Below the pieces are notes generated by a model, which made no database searches, was not told where the DNA came from, and saw only the letters and a list, made by a program, of their open reading frames with translations. From Maribacter luteus (GTDB lineage Bacteria > Bacteroidota > Bacteroidia > Flavobacteriales > Flavobacteriaceae), in NCBI RefSeq assembly GCF_009674825.1, contig NZ_WKJH01000030.1, forward strand, positions 310,001-374,000: a stretch of 64,000 bases of DNA, in the 5' to 3' direction. The position numbers were made by a program, and so were the translations under genes. This document shows, piece after piece, positions 36,167-43,933 of the stretch. How positions within the stretch are numbered: position 1 is the stretch's first letter; each line of letters starts with the position of its first letter.

Positions 36167-36193
36167 TTTATGACCATTTTTTTACTTTAAACA

Positions 36194-36236
36194 CAAAAAT
36201 AGGACGTTATTGCATTCCTGTAAATGATCCCTATCA
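36194..36236 (-). promoter_or_regulatory. Crp/Fnr-type site and promoter of the USP gene at 35327 (site 6)
   Basis: TGATCCCTATCA (36225-36236), then on the minus strand 23 bases and TATTTTTG (36194-36201), a perfect TAnnTTTG. It sits between the USP start and the response-regulator stop. Confidence 0.75.
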
Positions 36237-36252
36237 TGAGCAAACATGATTT

Positions 36253-37305
36253 TTAATATATACGGCTAAGGGTTTCTTGATCCAAGATTTTAATATTATG
36301 ATCCTCCATCGCGATCAAACCCTCTTTTCTAAAACTAGACAAAGTACGTATCAAGGTTTCCGTGGCCATACCGGCCACACTGGCCAGATCACTACGCAGA
36401 ATATGGATGTTACCTTGATTGTCCTGCTCCAATTTATCGGCAAATTTCAATAAGGTACTGGCGGTTTTTTTACGTACCGAGCCATATGCCATTTCCAATA
36501 ATTGTTTTTTGGCTTCTGTAAGGTTCTCTGCCAAAACGTGCATCAATTCAATGGCAAGATCATGGTTTTCCTTAACCACGGTTCTGAGTTCATCCTTGCA
36601 GACCCCGACAAGTACGGTATCTTCAATAGCTACCGCATACTCCTCATAAACTTCTTGTGACGTTAAGGAAGTAAATCCGAAGAATTCATCCGCATTATAA
36701 ATGGCTGTTATCAATTCCTTGCCGTTTTCATCCAATTTATAGGTCTTTACGACCCCTTTAATGATCAAATAGACCATATGTACATTACCACCTTCCCGAT
36801 AGATTTCATCGCCTTGTGCGAATTCAAATTCTTGTCCGTTATCATCTAAATAATTCTTGAATTCGTGAATGTTACGAACCTCAAGTCCACTTGCATGGCC
36901 ATGCTCAGATTCTGAACTTTTGATTTCCTGTAAAATAGCGGCCCTCGCCAACCTACTTTCTATAGCACTTATCAATTCTGATTCTTCAAAGGGCTTGGTG
37001 AGGTAATCATCTGCCCCAAGGTTCATTCCTTTGCGAATGTCCTTACGTTCGGTTTTAGCCGATAAGAATATAAAGGGAATATATTTCGTATCAATATCTT
37101 TCCCTAATTGCTCCAGAACCCCGTACCCGTCCAACTCGGGCATCATAATGTCACAGATGATGACATCGGGTAACTTTTCTTTGGCAACGTTAACCCCTTT
37201 CTTTCCGTTGGATGCTGTATATACCTTATAGTCCGAAAGCTCTAGAAGTTCGGCCGTGTTCTCCCTTAATACGGGATCATCCTCTATCAACAGTACTTTG
37301 TTCAT
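36253..37305 (-). CDS. Response regulator with Crp/Fnr-type output domain
   Basis: 350 residues: a receiver domain (1-120; acceptor Asp52 in I-C-D-I-M-M-P, Lys104 in L-T-K-P-F), a linker, a cNMP-binding-type barrel (about 150-260) and a Crp HTH (about 270-345). The barrel lacks the Arg-Ser pair used for cAMP, and there is no Fnr-type cysteine cluster. The recognition helix has E316 and R320 (E-T-L-I-R), as in Fnr/Crp proteins that read TGA half-sites. It lies six bases after its kinase gene. It is the probable regulator of the island. Confidence 0.9.
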   Translation of the reverse strand: MNKVLLIEDDPVLRENTAELLELSDYKVYTASNGKKGVNVAKEKLPDVIICDIMMPELDGYGVLEQLGKDIDTKYIPFIFLSAKTERKDIRKGMNLGADDYLTKPFEESELISAIESRLARAAILQEIKSSESEHGHASGLEVRNIHEFKNYLDDNGQEFEFAQGDEIYREGGNVHMVYLIIKGVVKTYKLDENGKELITAIYNADEFFGFTSLTSQEVYEEYAVAIEDTVLVGVCKDELRTVVKENHDLAIELMHVLAENLTEAKKQLLEMAYGSVRKKTASTLLKFADKLEQDNQGNIHILRSDLASVAGMATETLIRTLSSFRKEGLIAMEDHNIKILDQETLSRIY

Positions 37306-37311
37306 TATTAT

Positions 37312-38556
37312 TTAATTTAATCCTGAATGAATTCGATTATCAACAGGAAGCTCAACCGTAAAGGTAGTTCCTATATGCTCTTTACTTTCAAAATAAACTT
37401 TGCCGCCAAGATTCTCAATATGGTCCCTTATAATATTAAGGCCAATCCCCGTTCCTTGGTTCAATAGTGCATTTTCTGCCCTAAAATAGCGTTCAAAAAT
37501 ATGCTTCTGGTCTTTAGTGGGTATCCCGATACCTTGATCCTTGATCTTTAAAAACATTACCCCATCCTCGACCTTTATTGAAATATCTATCTCAGAATCC
37601 TCAGGGGAATACTTTACTGAATTATATAGCAAATTGGTCAGGATAAGTGTAACTATTTTTTCATCCTGGTAAATAATCACATCATCAATATTATGGGGAT
37701 AATTTATCCGCTGTCCTATTTTCACCAACATATTGGCATTATAAATAACCTCGTTTACCACTTTGCTCAAAGAAAAGTCAGTGAAATCATATATTTCTTT
37801 TCCTTTTTCGAGCCTTTCTATCGACAAAAAATCGGTTAGGATACTGTTCAGATGACGCACCTCGCCGATTATCGTTGATAAATGTTTGTCCCTTCTTTCC
37901 TGATCCCCTGCTCCCTTATATTTTCCGACAAGGGTTGCAGAAGTAAGGATACCGCTCAAAGGCGTTTTAAATTCATGTGATACTAAAGATAAGAATTTTG
38001 TCTTCAACTCGCTTAATTCCCGTTCACGTTGAAGTGCCGATTTCATCTTCTTTTCTGCTTGCTCCCTTCTTTTGATTTCTTGTTCGAGCATCGATACGGT
38101 TTCCCTGAGTTCAAAAGTTCTGGTCTTGATTTTCTTTTCAAGATGTTCATTCAACTCCTTGATCTGATAATCCCTTTTACTGATCTCGGTCTTATCGAAA
38201 ACAAGTGCCAAAACATAATCAACACCCTCAATATTAAAAGGGTTTAGACTAATTTTCACCGGAAAATCACCCTTACATTTGTGTTGGCCCAAAAGAATGC
38301 GGTCAACCATCATTCTTCCTGTTGTCTTCGCCTTGAAAAACGCTTCAACACGATCTTTATGCCCCATATTGTACGCACCTGGAACCAAGACATCTACGGG
38401 TTTGCCTACAAGTTCCCGATCGTCGTAACCGAACATTGTATCCGCCTTCTTGTTCGAAGCAACGATCAATTGCTCCCTATTCACCACCAATAGTCCTTCG
38501 GAAACCGCTTCTGAGAGTAGATTAAAAATGTAGTTGTTCTTCGCAAAAACCCTCAT
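37312..38556 (-). CDS. Soluble PAS-domain histidine kinase
   Basis: 414 residues from the ATG at 38556 (an ATG at 38583 would add nine). There is no membrane segment. The order is PAS (about 8-125), coiled coil (about 125-185), HisKA with H194 in S-H-E-F-K-T-P-L, and HATPase (N box, D-Q-G-I-G-I, G-T-G-I-G-L). The PAS resembles FixL: H66 is at the haem-ligand position, and R86 is 20 residues later, matching His200 and Arg220 of Bradyrhizobium FixL. Haem binding is a hypothesis. It is followed directly by the REC-Crp regulator. Confidence 0.88.
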   Translation of the reverse strand: MRVFAKNNYIFNLLSEAVSEGLLVVNREQLIVASNKKADTMFGYDDRELVGKPVDVLVPGAYNMGHKDRVEAFFKAKTTGRMMVDRILLGQHKCKGDFPVKISLNPFNIEGVDYVLALVFDKTEISKRDYQIKELNEHLEKKIKTRTFELRETVSMLEQEIKRREQAEKKMKSALQRERELSELKTKFLSLVSHEFKTPLSGILTSATLVGKYKGAGDQERRDKHLSTIIGEVRHLNSILTDFLSIERLEKGKEIYDFTDFSLSKVVNEVIYNANMLVKIGQRINYPHNIDDVIIYQDEKIVTLILTNLLYNSVKYSPEDSEIDISIKVEDGVMFLKIKDQGIGIPTKDQKHIFERYFRAENALLNQGTGIGLNIIRDHIENLGGKVYFESKEHIGTTFTVELPVDNRIHSGLN

Positions 38557-38621
38557 TATAATAGAATTGCGCCAAACTACCATAGGTCTTCAAAACAAAT
38601 GGAAATGACTGTATATTAAAT

Positions 38622-38664
38622 GAAAGGTAATTCTTTAGCAACTACGGACTTATGATAAAAATCA
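38622..38664 (-). promoter_or_regulatory. Crp/Fnr-type site and promoter of the kinase-regulator operon (site 7, minus)
   Basis: TGATAAAAATCA (38653-38664); minus strand 23 bases, then TACCTTTC (38622-38629). This suggests that the two-component system regulates itself. Confidence 0.65.
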
Positions 38665-38695
38665 TTTTTTTAGATTATTGATAAGGGTATTTTTA
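38653..38695 (+). promoter_or_regulatory. Same site serving the paralogue 3-cbpA-cbpM operon (site 7, plus)
   Basis: The palindrome is followed on the plus strand after 23 bases by TATTTTTA (38688-38695), 17 bases before the start codon at 38713. Confidence 0.7.
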
Positions 38696-38712
38696 ATGAA
38701 AATGATCTTATC

Positions 38713-39165
38713 ATGGAAAAAGTAAGTGCTACTTCGGATATTTTGTACAGTGTGGATTCTTTACAAACTTATATTTTGGAATGTGAAAAATTAAAATCCG
38801 ATATTGCATTGAAAACGAAAGACATACGCTTTCTACAACAACTTTTGGATCGGTATTTCGATGAAATTGTACAAAATGAAAACCTGGATGAAATACGTGA
38901 AAGTTTAATGCGTTTTCAAGATCTTTGTTATAATTGTTCGCGTTTAAAAAAACGTATAAAAGACCACCAACGCCAATTGGTCGGGATTCTAAAGGGATAT
39001 GAAGGTTTTAACTCCAATGCCCTAACCAAGGAACAGACTTGGATAGAAAAACGTATTGCTTCACTTACGCATGACTTTATTTCCGTTGAAAAAGAAATTT
39101 TGGTCATCGCGGACAACGTAATACAAAAAGACAAGGAAAACAGAAACCATCTATTCATTTGTTAA
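38713..39165 (+). CDS. Helical stress-island protein, paralogue 3 of 4
   Basis: 150 residues, all helix. The signature is L-K-S-D-I-A-L-K-T-K-D-I-R-F-L-Q-Q-L-L-D-R-Y at about residues 27-48, then H-Q-R-Q-L-V-G-I-L, and a last helix with I-S-V-E-K-E-I-L-V-I. The Trp that the other three copies have in the first helix is missing here. First gene of an operon with the CbpA and CbpM homologues, which hints at a link to protein quality control. Function unknown. Confidence 0.7.
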   Translation: MEKVSATSDILYSVDSLQTYILECEKLKSDIALKTKDIRFLQQLLDRYFDEIVQNENLDEIRESLMRFQDLCYNCSRLKKRIKDHQRQLVGILKGYEGFNSNALTKEQTWIEKRIASLTHDFISVEKEILVIADNVIQKDKENRNHLFIC

Positions 39166-39218
39166 CGCATTACATACGGCACATTTAGAACTGAATACCA
39201 ATTAATCGAATCTGCAAA

Positions 39219-40118
39219 ATGGATTACATTGACTATTATAGTGTATTGGGAATTTCAAAAAACGCCACACCCAACGAGATTAAGAAAGCATATCGTAAAC
39301 TCGCGAGGAAATATCATCCTGATGTAAACCCAAATGATGCGGAGGCCGAACGAAAATTTAAACAGATCAATGAGGCCAATGAAGTATTGGGTAATCCTGA
39401 GAACAGAAAAAAATATGATGAATACGGGAAGGATTGGCAACATGCCGATGAAATAGAAAAAGCCCGCAAAGCACAACAACAACAAGGCAGACGATACCAG
39501 TCGTCGGGCGGATTCGGGGAGCACGATTTTTCAGACTTTTTTGAATCTATGTTCGGGGGAAGAACCACTAGAGGCTATTCCAGTGGTAGGCAACCAAAAT
39601 ATCGGGGGAAAGATTTCAATGCCGAGCTCAAACTACAGTTAAACGAAGTTTACTCTACGCATAAGAGAACCTTAACTGTAAACGGAAAGAACATAAGAAT
39701 AACCATTCCCGCAGGTATAGAAAATGGGCAGACCATAAAAATTAACGGGCATGGTGGCCCTGGGCGCAACGGCGGACCAAAAGGTGACCTTTATATTACC
39801 TTCATTATAGAGAACAACACCCCATTTAAACGCGATGGCAATAACCTATATAAAAATGTAGACCTGGATATATATACCGCTGTTTTAGGTGGTGAGATCA
39901 CAGTCGGTACTTTTGATGGTAAGGTAAAACTGAACGTAAAACCAGAGACCCAAAACGGAACCAAGGTAAAGTTGAAAGGGAAAGGGTTTCCAATTTATAA
40001 AAAAGAAGGCAAATTCGGCGACCTGTTCATCACCTATACCATTAAAACACCCACCAATTTATCTGCCAAAGAAAAAGAACTCTTTAAGGAATTGGCCAAA
40101 TTAAAATCACCTAAATAA
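39219..40118 (+). CDS. cbpA: CbpA-type DnaJ co-chaperone
   Basis: 299 residues. A J domain (1-70) with Y-H-P-D-V-N (the H-P-D that activates DnaK) is followed by a G/F-like linker (about 90-125) and two C-terminal substrate-binding domains (about 128-295). There is no zinc-finger region, which separates it from DnaJ and matches CbpA. It delivers clients to DnaK and may bind DNA in the nucleoid. Its stop overlaps the cbpM-like start by one base. Confidence 0.92.
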   Translation: MDYIDYYSVLGISKNATPNEIKKAYRKLARKYHPDVNPNDAEAERKFKQINEANEVLGNPENRKKYDEYGKDWQHADEIEKARKAQQQQGRRYQSSGGFGEHDFSDFFESMFGGRTTRGYSSGRQPKYRGKDFNAELKLQLNEVYSTHKRTLTVNGKNIRITIPAGIENGQTIKINGHGGPGRNGGPKGDLYITFIIENNTPFKRDGNNLYKNVDLDIYTAVLGGEITVGTFDGKVKLNVKPETQNGTKVKLKGKGFPIYKKEGKFGDLFITYTIKTPTNLSAKEKELFKELAKLKSPK

Positions 40119-40408
40119 TGGAACAGTATAAATACATAGAAGTCAGGGATTTTTGTGTCAGTCATGGAATCAGTACCCAATTCATTGTACAATTGCATGA
40201 TACTGGTTTGATTAAGGTAGTCAAAAAAGAAAACACCGAATATTTGCAATATGATGAACTACCAAAGGTGGAAAAAATAGTTCGCCTACATGATGACCTT
40301 AACATTAATCTAGAGGGTATTGATGTTATCAATAGTTTATTGGAACGGGTTGAACAAATGCAAAACGAAATCATCAACTTAAAGAACAAACTGGATTTTT
40401 ACGAATAA
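40118..40408 (+). CDS. cbpM: CbpM-like modulator of CbpA
   Basis: 96 residues. The MerR-like HTH-type fold (Y-I-E-V-R-D-F-C-V-S-H-G-I-S, L-H-D-T-G-L-I) and C-terminal coiled coil (L-L-E-R-V-E-Q-M-Q-N-E-I) match CbpM. That protein binds the J domain of CbpA and blocks its action. Placement directly after cbpA with a TAATG overlap, as in other bacteria, supports the assignment. Confidence 0.82.
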   Translation: MEQYKYIEVRDFCVSHGISTQFIVQLHDTGLIKVVKKENTEYLQYDELPKVEKIVRLHDDLNINLEGIDVINSLLERVEQMQNEIINLKNKLDFYE

Positions 40409-40596
40409 TCCCATTAAGTTTAAAAGGTACTAGGACAGCTACTACTTCTTTTGAACCTGAAGGTAGCCCCATGCTTTTTACCCCCCTATCCCCATACTAC
40501 ATTGTTTATTGAAAACAGTCCTTTGCAAGATGCAATTGAGTTGATAACTCCCTGTTAATAAACTTCATAACACCCAATATTTTTAGCTAAACATTA

Positions 40597-40639
40597 TGAT
40601 AATTATCATGAAAAATAGGGTGTTTTGTAGGTAACTTTA
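40597..40639 (+). promoter_or_regulatory. Crp/Fnr-type site and promoter of paralogue 4 (site 8)
   Basis: TGATAATTATCA (40597-40608) is an exact palindrome. After 23 bases comes TAACTTTA (40632-40639), 36 bases before the start codon at 40676. Confidence 0.72.
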
Positions 40640-40675
40640 AGGAATAGCACTAAGCTTGGACTAAATACTATTCAT

Positions 40676-41125
40676 ATGGAAAATTATAGAATAAGACCGA
40701 AAGGAGATTATATTCAACTTACGGATTGGGATGAGTTGTACGTTTTGACCAAACATTGGAAATCTGATTTAACCTTCTATAAACAAGACTTGGTTTTTCT
40801 GCATAACCTATTGAATAAATATTTTATTTGGATTACCAAAGAGGACAATCTTGAGGCCGTAAAAAAAATTGCCGAGGGAATCATGAACGATAGAAAAGTC
40901 GGCAAAAAACTTCTAGAAAGAGTGGGCGAACACCTGAACCATATTGCACAGACCATTGAAGACCCCTTTAAACATGACACCCGATTGTTCCGTGAAGAAC
41001 ATCAAGCCCTTGAAGACGATATCGCTCGCTTTTATAAAACGGTACGTGAAAACAGAAAACAAGTCTTTGCCATAACCGAACACATTATGGACAGTGAAAG
41101 TTTGGGACATTTATTGGAGAAATAA
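40676..41125 (+). CDS. Helical stress-island protein, paralogue 4 of 4
   Basis: 149 residues. The signature is H-W-K-S-D-L-T-F-Y-K-Q-D-L-V-F-L-H-N-L-L-N at about residues 27-47, then G-E-H-L-N-H-I-A, E-E-H-Q-A-L-E-D-D and E-N-R-K-Q-V-F. It is closest by eye to paralogues 2 and 3 in the first helix. No signal peptide. Single-gene unit with its own site. Function unknown. Confidence 0.7.
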   Translation: MENYRIRPKGDYIQLTDWDELYVLTKHWKSDLTFYKQDLVFLHNLLNKYFIWITKEDNLEAVKKIAEGIMNDRKVGKKLLERVGEHLNHIAQTIEDPFKHDTRLFREEHQALEDDIARFYKTVRENRKQVFAITEHIMDSESLGHLLEK

Positions 41126-41128
41126 TTT

Positions 41129-42079
41129 TTAAGAAACATGCTTCCATGCCAATGCCGCAGGCCCCAAAATTGCGGCATTGCGTGGTGCATTCGACAAATA
41201 CACCTTTACTTTGCCCTTGTAGGCGACAAAAAGGTTTTTTTCCATATTGTCCTTAACCGGTTTTAATAGAATATCACCGGCCTTACTAAGTCCACCTGCC
41301 AAAATAAAAGCCTCTGGATCTAAATGAGCAACCGTATCAGCCATTTTACGGCCTAAAATCTCTGCTGTTAAATCGAATGCCCTTAGAGCCAAGGCATCAC
41401 CTTCAATTGCAGCTTTGGCAATATCCTCACCGGTTAAATCCTCAAAACTTATACTACGTAATGGTGAATCTTCACGCATTTCAGAAATTAGCTCAAATAC
41501 CGTTCTTTTAATTCCCGTAACGGAGGCATAGGTTTCCAAACAGCCTTGAAGACCACAATTGCAATACCTTCCATGGGGATCTACATTCACATGTCCGATT
41601 TCCCCAGCTTGGGCATGCTCGCCCAAAAGAAGCTCCCCGTTTACGATAATACCACTTCCTAATCCGGTACCTAAGGTCAGTACAACAAAATTGCGCATTC
41701 CTTGACCCAAACCGAACTCCAACTCCCCTAAGGCCGAAGCATTGGCATCATTCGCTATATACACGGGTAAATTATAAGTTTTGGATATTTCCGCCGCGAT
41801 TGGCGTTTCTTTTCCCCAATTTAAATTGGGAGGATTCTCAATATTACCGGTCAAGGAATTGGCATTGGGGGCCCCTATACCAATGGCAATAGGTTTGTTA
41901 TCCGTACCTACCAAGGCAATCAATTCATTGATATTAAGAACCAATTCCTTTAGAAAATTGGCAAATGGCTTTTTTGATCTTGTACCGAACACCTTTGACC
42001 CAAGTATTTCCCCCTTCTTATCAACAACACCTATTTTTGTGAAAGTTCCGCCTATATCAATGGCCAACACAGTATTCAT
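41129..42079 (-). CDS. ROK-family sugar kinase (glucokinase-like)
   Basis: 316 residues. The ATP motif is D-I-G-G-T-F-T-K-I-G at the N terminus. The ROK sugar/zinc region has G-H-V-N-V-D-P-H-G and C-x-C-x4-C (Y-C-N-C-G-L-Q-G-C), and E-T-Y-A-S follows. It is probably a glucokinase feeding glucose released from glycogen into glycolysis, which fits the glgX/amylase/pyruvate kinase operon under the same type of site. The exact substrate is not certain. Confidence 0.87.
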   Translation of the reverse strand: MNTVLAIDIGGTFTKIGVVDKKGEILGSKVFGTRSKKPFANFLKELVLNINELIALVGTDNKPIAIGIGAPNANSLTGNIENPPNLNWGKETPIAAEISKTYNLPVYIANDANASALGELEFGLGQGMRNFVVLTLGTGLGSGIIVNGELLLGEHAQAGEIGHVNVDPHGRYCNCGLQGCLETYASVTGIKRTVFELISEMREDSPLRSISFEDLTGEDIAKAAIEGDALALRAFDLTAEILGRKMADTVAHLDPEAFILAGGLSKAGDILLKPVKDNMEKNLFVAYKGKVKVYLSNAPRNAAILGPAALAWKHVS

Positions 42080-42097
42080 AATCCATTATTTTAATTA

Positions 42098-42140
42098 CAA
42101 AGGACTTAAAAAATATTACTTTAACGACTGATGCAAATCA
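42098..42140 (-). promoter_or_regulatory. Crp/Fnr-type site and promoter of the ROK kinase gene (site 9, minus)
   Basis: TGATGCAAATCA (42129-42140); minus strand 23 bases, then GTCCTTTG (42098-42105), which keeps the TTTG half of the -7 element. The leader to the start at 42079 is short. Confidence 0.6.
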
Positions 42141-42171
42141 TCCTAAAAAACGAAATTTAGAATTATACTTA
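42129..42171 (+). promoter_or_regulatory. Same site facing the TerB-like gene (site 9, plus)
   Basis: The palindrome is followed on the plus strand after 23 bases by TATACTTA (42164-42171), a partial -7 match. The start codon is at 42210. Confidence 0.45.
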
Positions 42172-42209
42172 ACCTATTAAAAGACGACCAACATTTAATT
42201 TTCGAAAAC

Positions 42210-42605
42210 ATGGAAAATAAAACGGCCCAATTGTATTATCACATCGGGATACTTTTTTATGCCATTGCCATGGCAGACAAAAAAGTTCATGAAGAAGAAT
42301 ATAACAAACTGAAAATCCTTCTCAGACAAAAATGGTTGCAATATCCTGATATCGATGAAAAAACGAACAAGGACAACGCTCTGGAAATATACAACGCATT
42401 TACCAAAATGTTAGAACAAGGAACCGATAGCGAGGAATGTTTTAACCGTTATCGAACGTACTTCTTAAAGAACAAGCCAAAATTTACCGATGAACTCAAA
42501 GCGCTCATATGGGAAACTGGCCAATCGATAGCAACCAGCTTTGCTAAAAAAAACAAATCCGAACTGGTTATTCTAGCCAAGTTACGTATCCTTTTTCAGG
42601 ATTGA
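42210..42605 (+). CDS. TerB-like helical protein
   Basis: 131 residues, all helical. Y-H-I-G-I-L-F-Y-A-I-A-M-A-D-K-K-V-H-E-E-E starts it, close to the first helix of TerB/DjlA-type domains, where an Asp/Glu-rich turn (A-D-K-K-V-H-E-E-E) binds metal. The role in this lineage is unknown; tellurite resistance is only the family name. It lies between the ROK kinase and a USP gene and shares the bidirectional site with the kinase. Confidence 0.6.
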   Translation: MENKTAQLYYHIGILFYAIAMADKKVHEEEYNKLKILLRQKWLQYPDIDEKTNKDNALEIYNAFTKMLEQGTDSEECFNRYRTYFLKNKPKFTDELKALIWETGQSIATSFAKKNKSELVILAKLRILFQD

Positions 42606-42607
42606 AC

Positions 42608-43444
42608 CTATACCTTGAAAGTAATAACGGGAAGATCGGCCCTGTTGGCGATATCTTCCCCTATACTTCCTTTGAAAAAATGTGACAATCCTTTTCTTCC
42701 TTGTGTAGGAAGTGCGATAATATCAGCATCAATTTTCTGGGCATAATTATAAATTCCCTGTTCTATACTGTAATCGTTCAAAATAGTGACTTTTTCTTTG
42801 GACGGATTTTCTCCATGATGGGCCGTTCTCATAAAAATCCCTATTTGCTCCTTGATTTCCTCCGTACTTCTAAAATATTGATTAGGACGGTTTATATACA
42901 CCTTATGAACCTCTACTTTCAATTTATTGAAGAAGTTCATCGCCTTCATATAAACCCCAATATGTTCTACTCCAAAATCACTGGCGAAGACCGCTTTTTT
43001 TATATCAAAATCCTTTCTTTTCTTCTTTATCACCAAAACAGGTACTGAACAATTACGAACCACTTTTTCAGTATTTGAACCTACAAAAAGACCTGTAAGG
43101 CCCGTTACGCCATGGGAGCCCATGACAACAAGGTCTATATTCCGTTCTTTTACGACATTGTTCATTTCGTTGAAGTCTTTATAATTCTGAACGATCTCGA
43201 ACACTTTTACCCCTTTGAGGTATGGTTTATCCAAAAACTCATTAAACCTCTTCTTGGCCAATTTCATGTAGTATTGAGCCTCCATGAACTCTTGGGCTTC
43301 ATTTTTTGTAAAAATGGCCTCAGAGAGTCCTAGCATATGTAATAAGATCAAATCAGCGTTGAATTTACTGGCTAAATGTGCCGCGACTTCCAATGCATTC
43401 TCAGAAAATTCAGAAAAATCTACAGGTACAAGAATTTTATCCAT
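42608..43444 (-). CDS. Two-domain universal stress protein
   Basis: 278 residues. The first half opens I-L-V-P-V-D-F-S-E-F-S-E-N-A-L-E-V-A and has G-S-H-G-x9-G-S. The second half also keeps most of an ATP loop (P-T-Q-G-x9-G-S), unlike the four other USPs here, so both halves may bind nucleotide. It lies 32 bases after hpf and is probably its operon partner. Confidence 0.92.
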   Translation of the reverse strand: MDKILVPVDFSEFSENALEVAAHLASKFNADLILLHMLGLSEAIFTKNEAQEFMEAQYYMKLAKKRFNEFLDKPYLKGVKVFEIVQNYKDFNEMNNVVKERNIDLVVMGSHGVTGLTGLFVGSNTEKVVRNCSVPVLVIKKKRKDFDIKKAVFASDFGVEHIGVYMKAMNFFNKLKVEVHKVYINRPNQYFRSTEEIKEQIGIFMRTAHHGENPSKEKVTILNDYSIEQGIYNYAQKIDADIIALPTQGRKGLSHFFKGSIGEDIANRADLPVITFKV

Positions 43445-43476
43445 AATACAGTAGTTTAAGGATTAGGAATTAATAC

Positions 43477-43776
43477 TCAATGTTTGTTCATTATGGCTTT
43501 GCGCTTATTCAATTGTTTTTCGAGATCCTTTATGGTATTGGCCGCAGCCTTCTCAAAATCGTCTTCATTGGAACTGGCGAAAATCCGTGGTCCAGGGGCA
43601 CTGAGTTCCATCTCACAAATTTTACCCTTACCTGATGGATCGTTTTCTTTCTTAAAATGTACTTCGGCCCTGATTACCCATTCGAATTTGTTTGCGAGTC
43701 GATTTAATTTAGAAGTTATTAATTCATTCATCGCTTCACTTGTAGGCATTTGAACATATTGAATGTTAATTGTCAT
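43477..43776 (-). CDS. hpf: Ribosome hibernation-promoting factor (short HPF/RaiA family)
   Basis: 99 residues, the short form. M-T-I-N-I-Q-Y-V at the start, K-L-N-R-L-A-N-K-F with an acidic/basic beta-alpha-beta-beta-beta-alpha layout, and the last helix A-A-A-N-T-I-K-D-L-E-K-Q-L-N-K-R match the family. It binds the decoding region of the 30S subunit and silences or dimerises ribosomes during starvation. It is expressed from a Crp/Fnr-type site, with a USP gene downstream. Confidence 0.92.
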   Translation of the reverse strand: MTINIQYVQMPTSEAMNELITSKLNRLANKFEWVIRAEVHFKKENDPSGKGKICEMELSAPGPRIFASSNEDDFEKAAANTIKDLEKQLNKRKAIMNKH

Positions 43777-43799
43777 ATTATTTTGATTTTAGATTTACA

Positions 43800-43842
43800 T
43801 AAAGCTATAATCTTTATAAAAAGGAAACCATGACATATGTCA
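43800..43842 (-). promoter_or_regulatory. Crp/Fnr-type site and promoter of hpf-USP (site 10)
   Basis: TGACATATGTCA (43831-43842) is an exact palindrome; minus strand 23 bases, then TAGCTTTA (43800-43807), 24 bases before the hpf start codon. Confidence 0.72.
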
Positions 43843-43933
43843 TTACCTTAAAATAATTCGGATTTAATAGTGCCATTACCACATCTGAAAATAAGTTATA
43901 ACGGCTATTACCTCATTACAAGTACTAGTTTCA

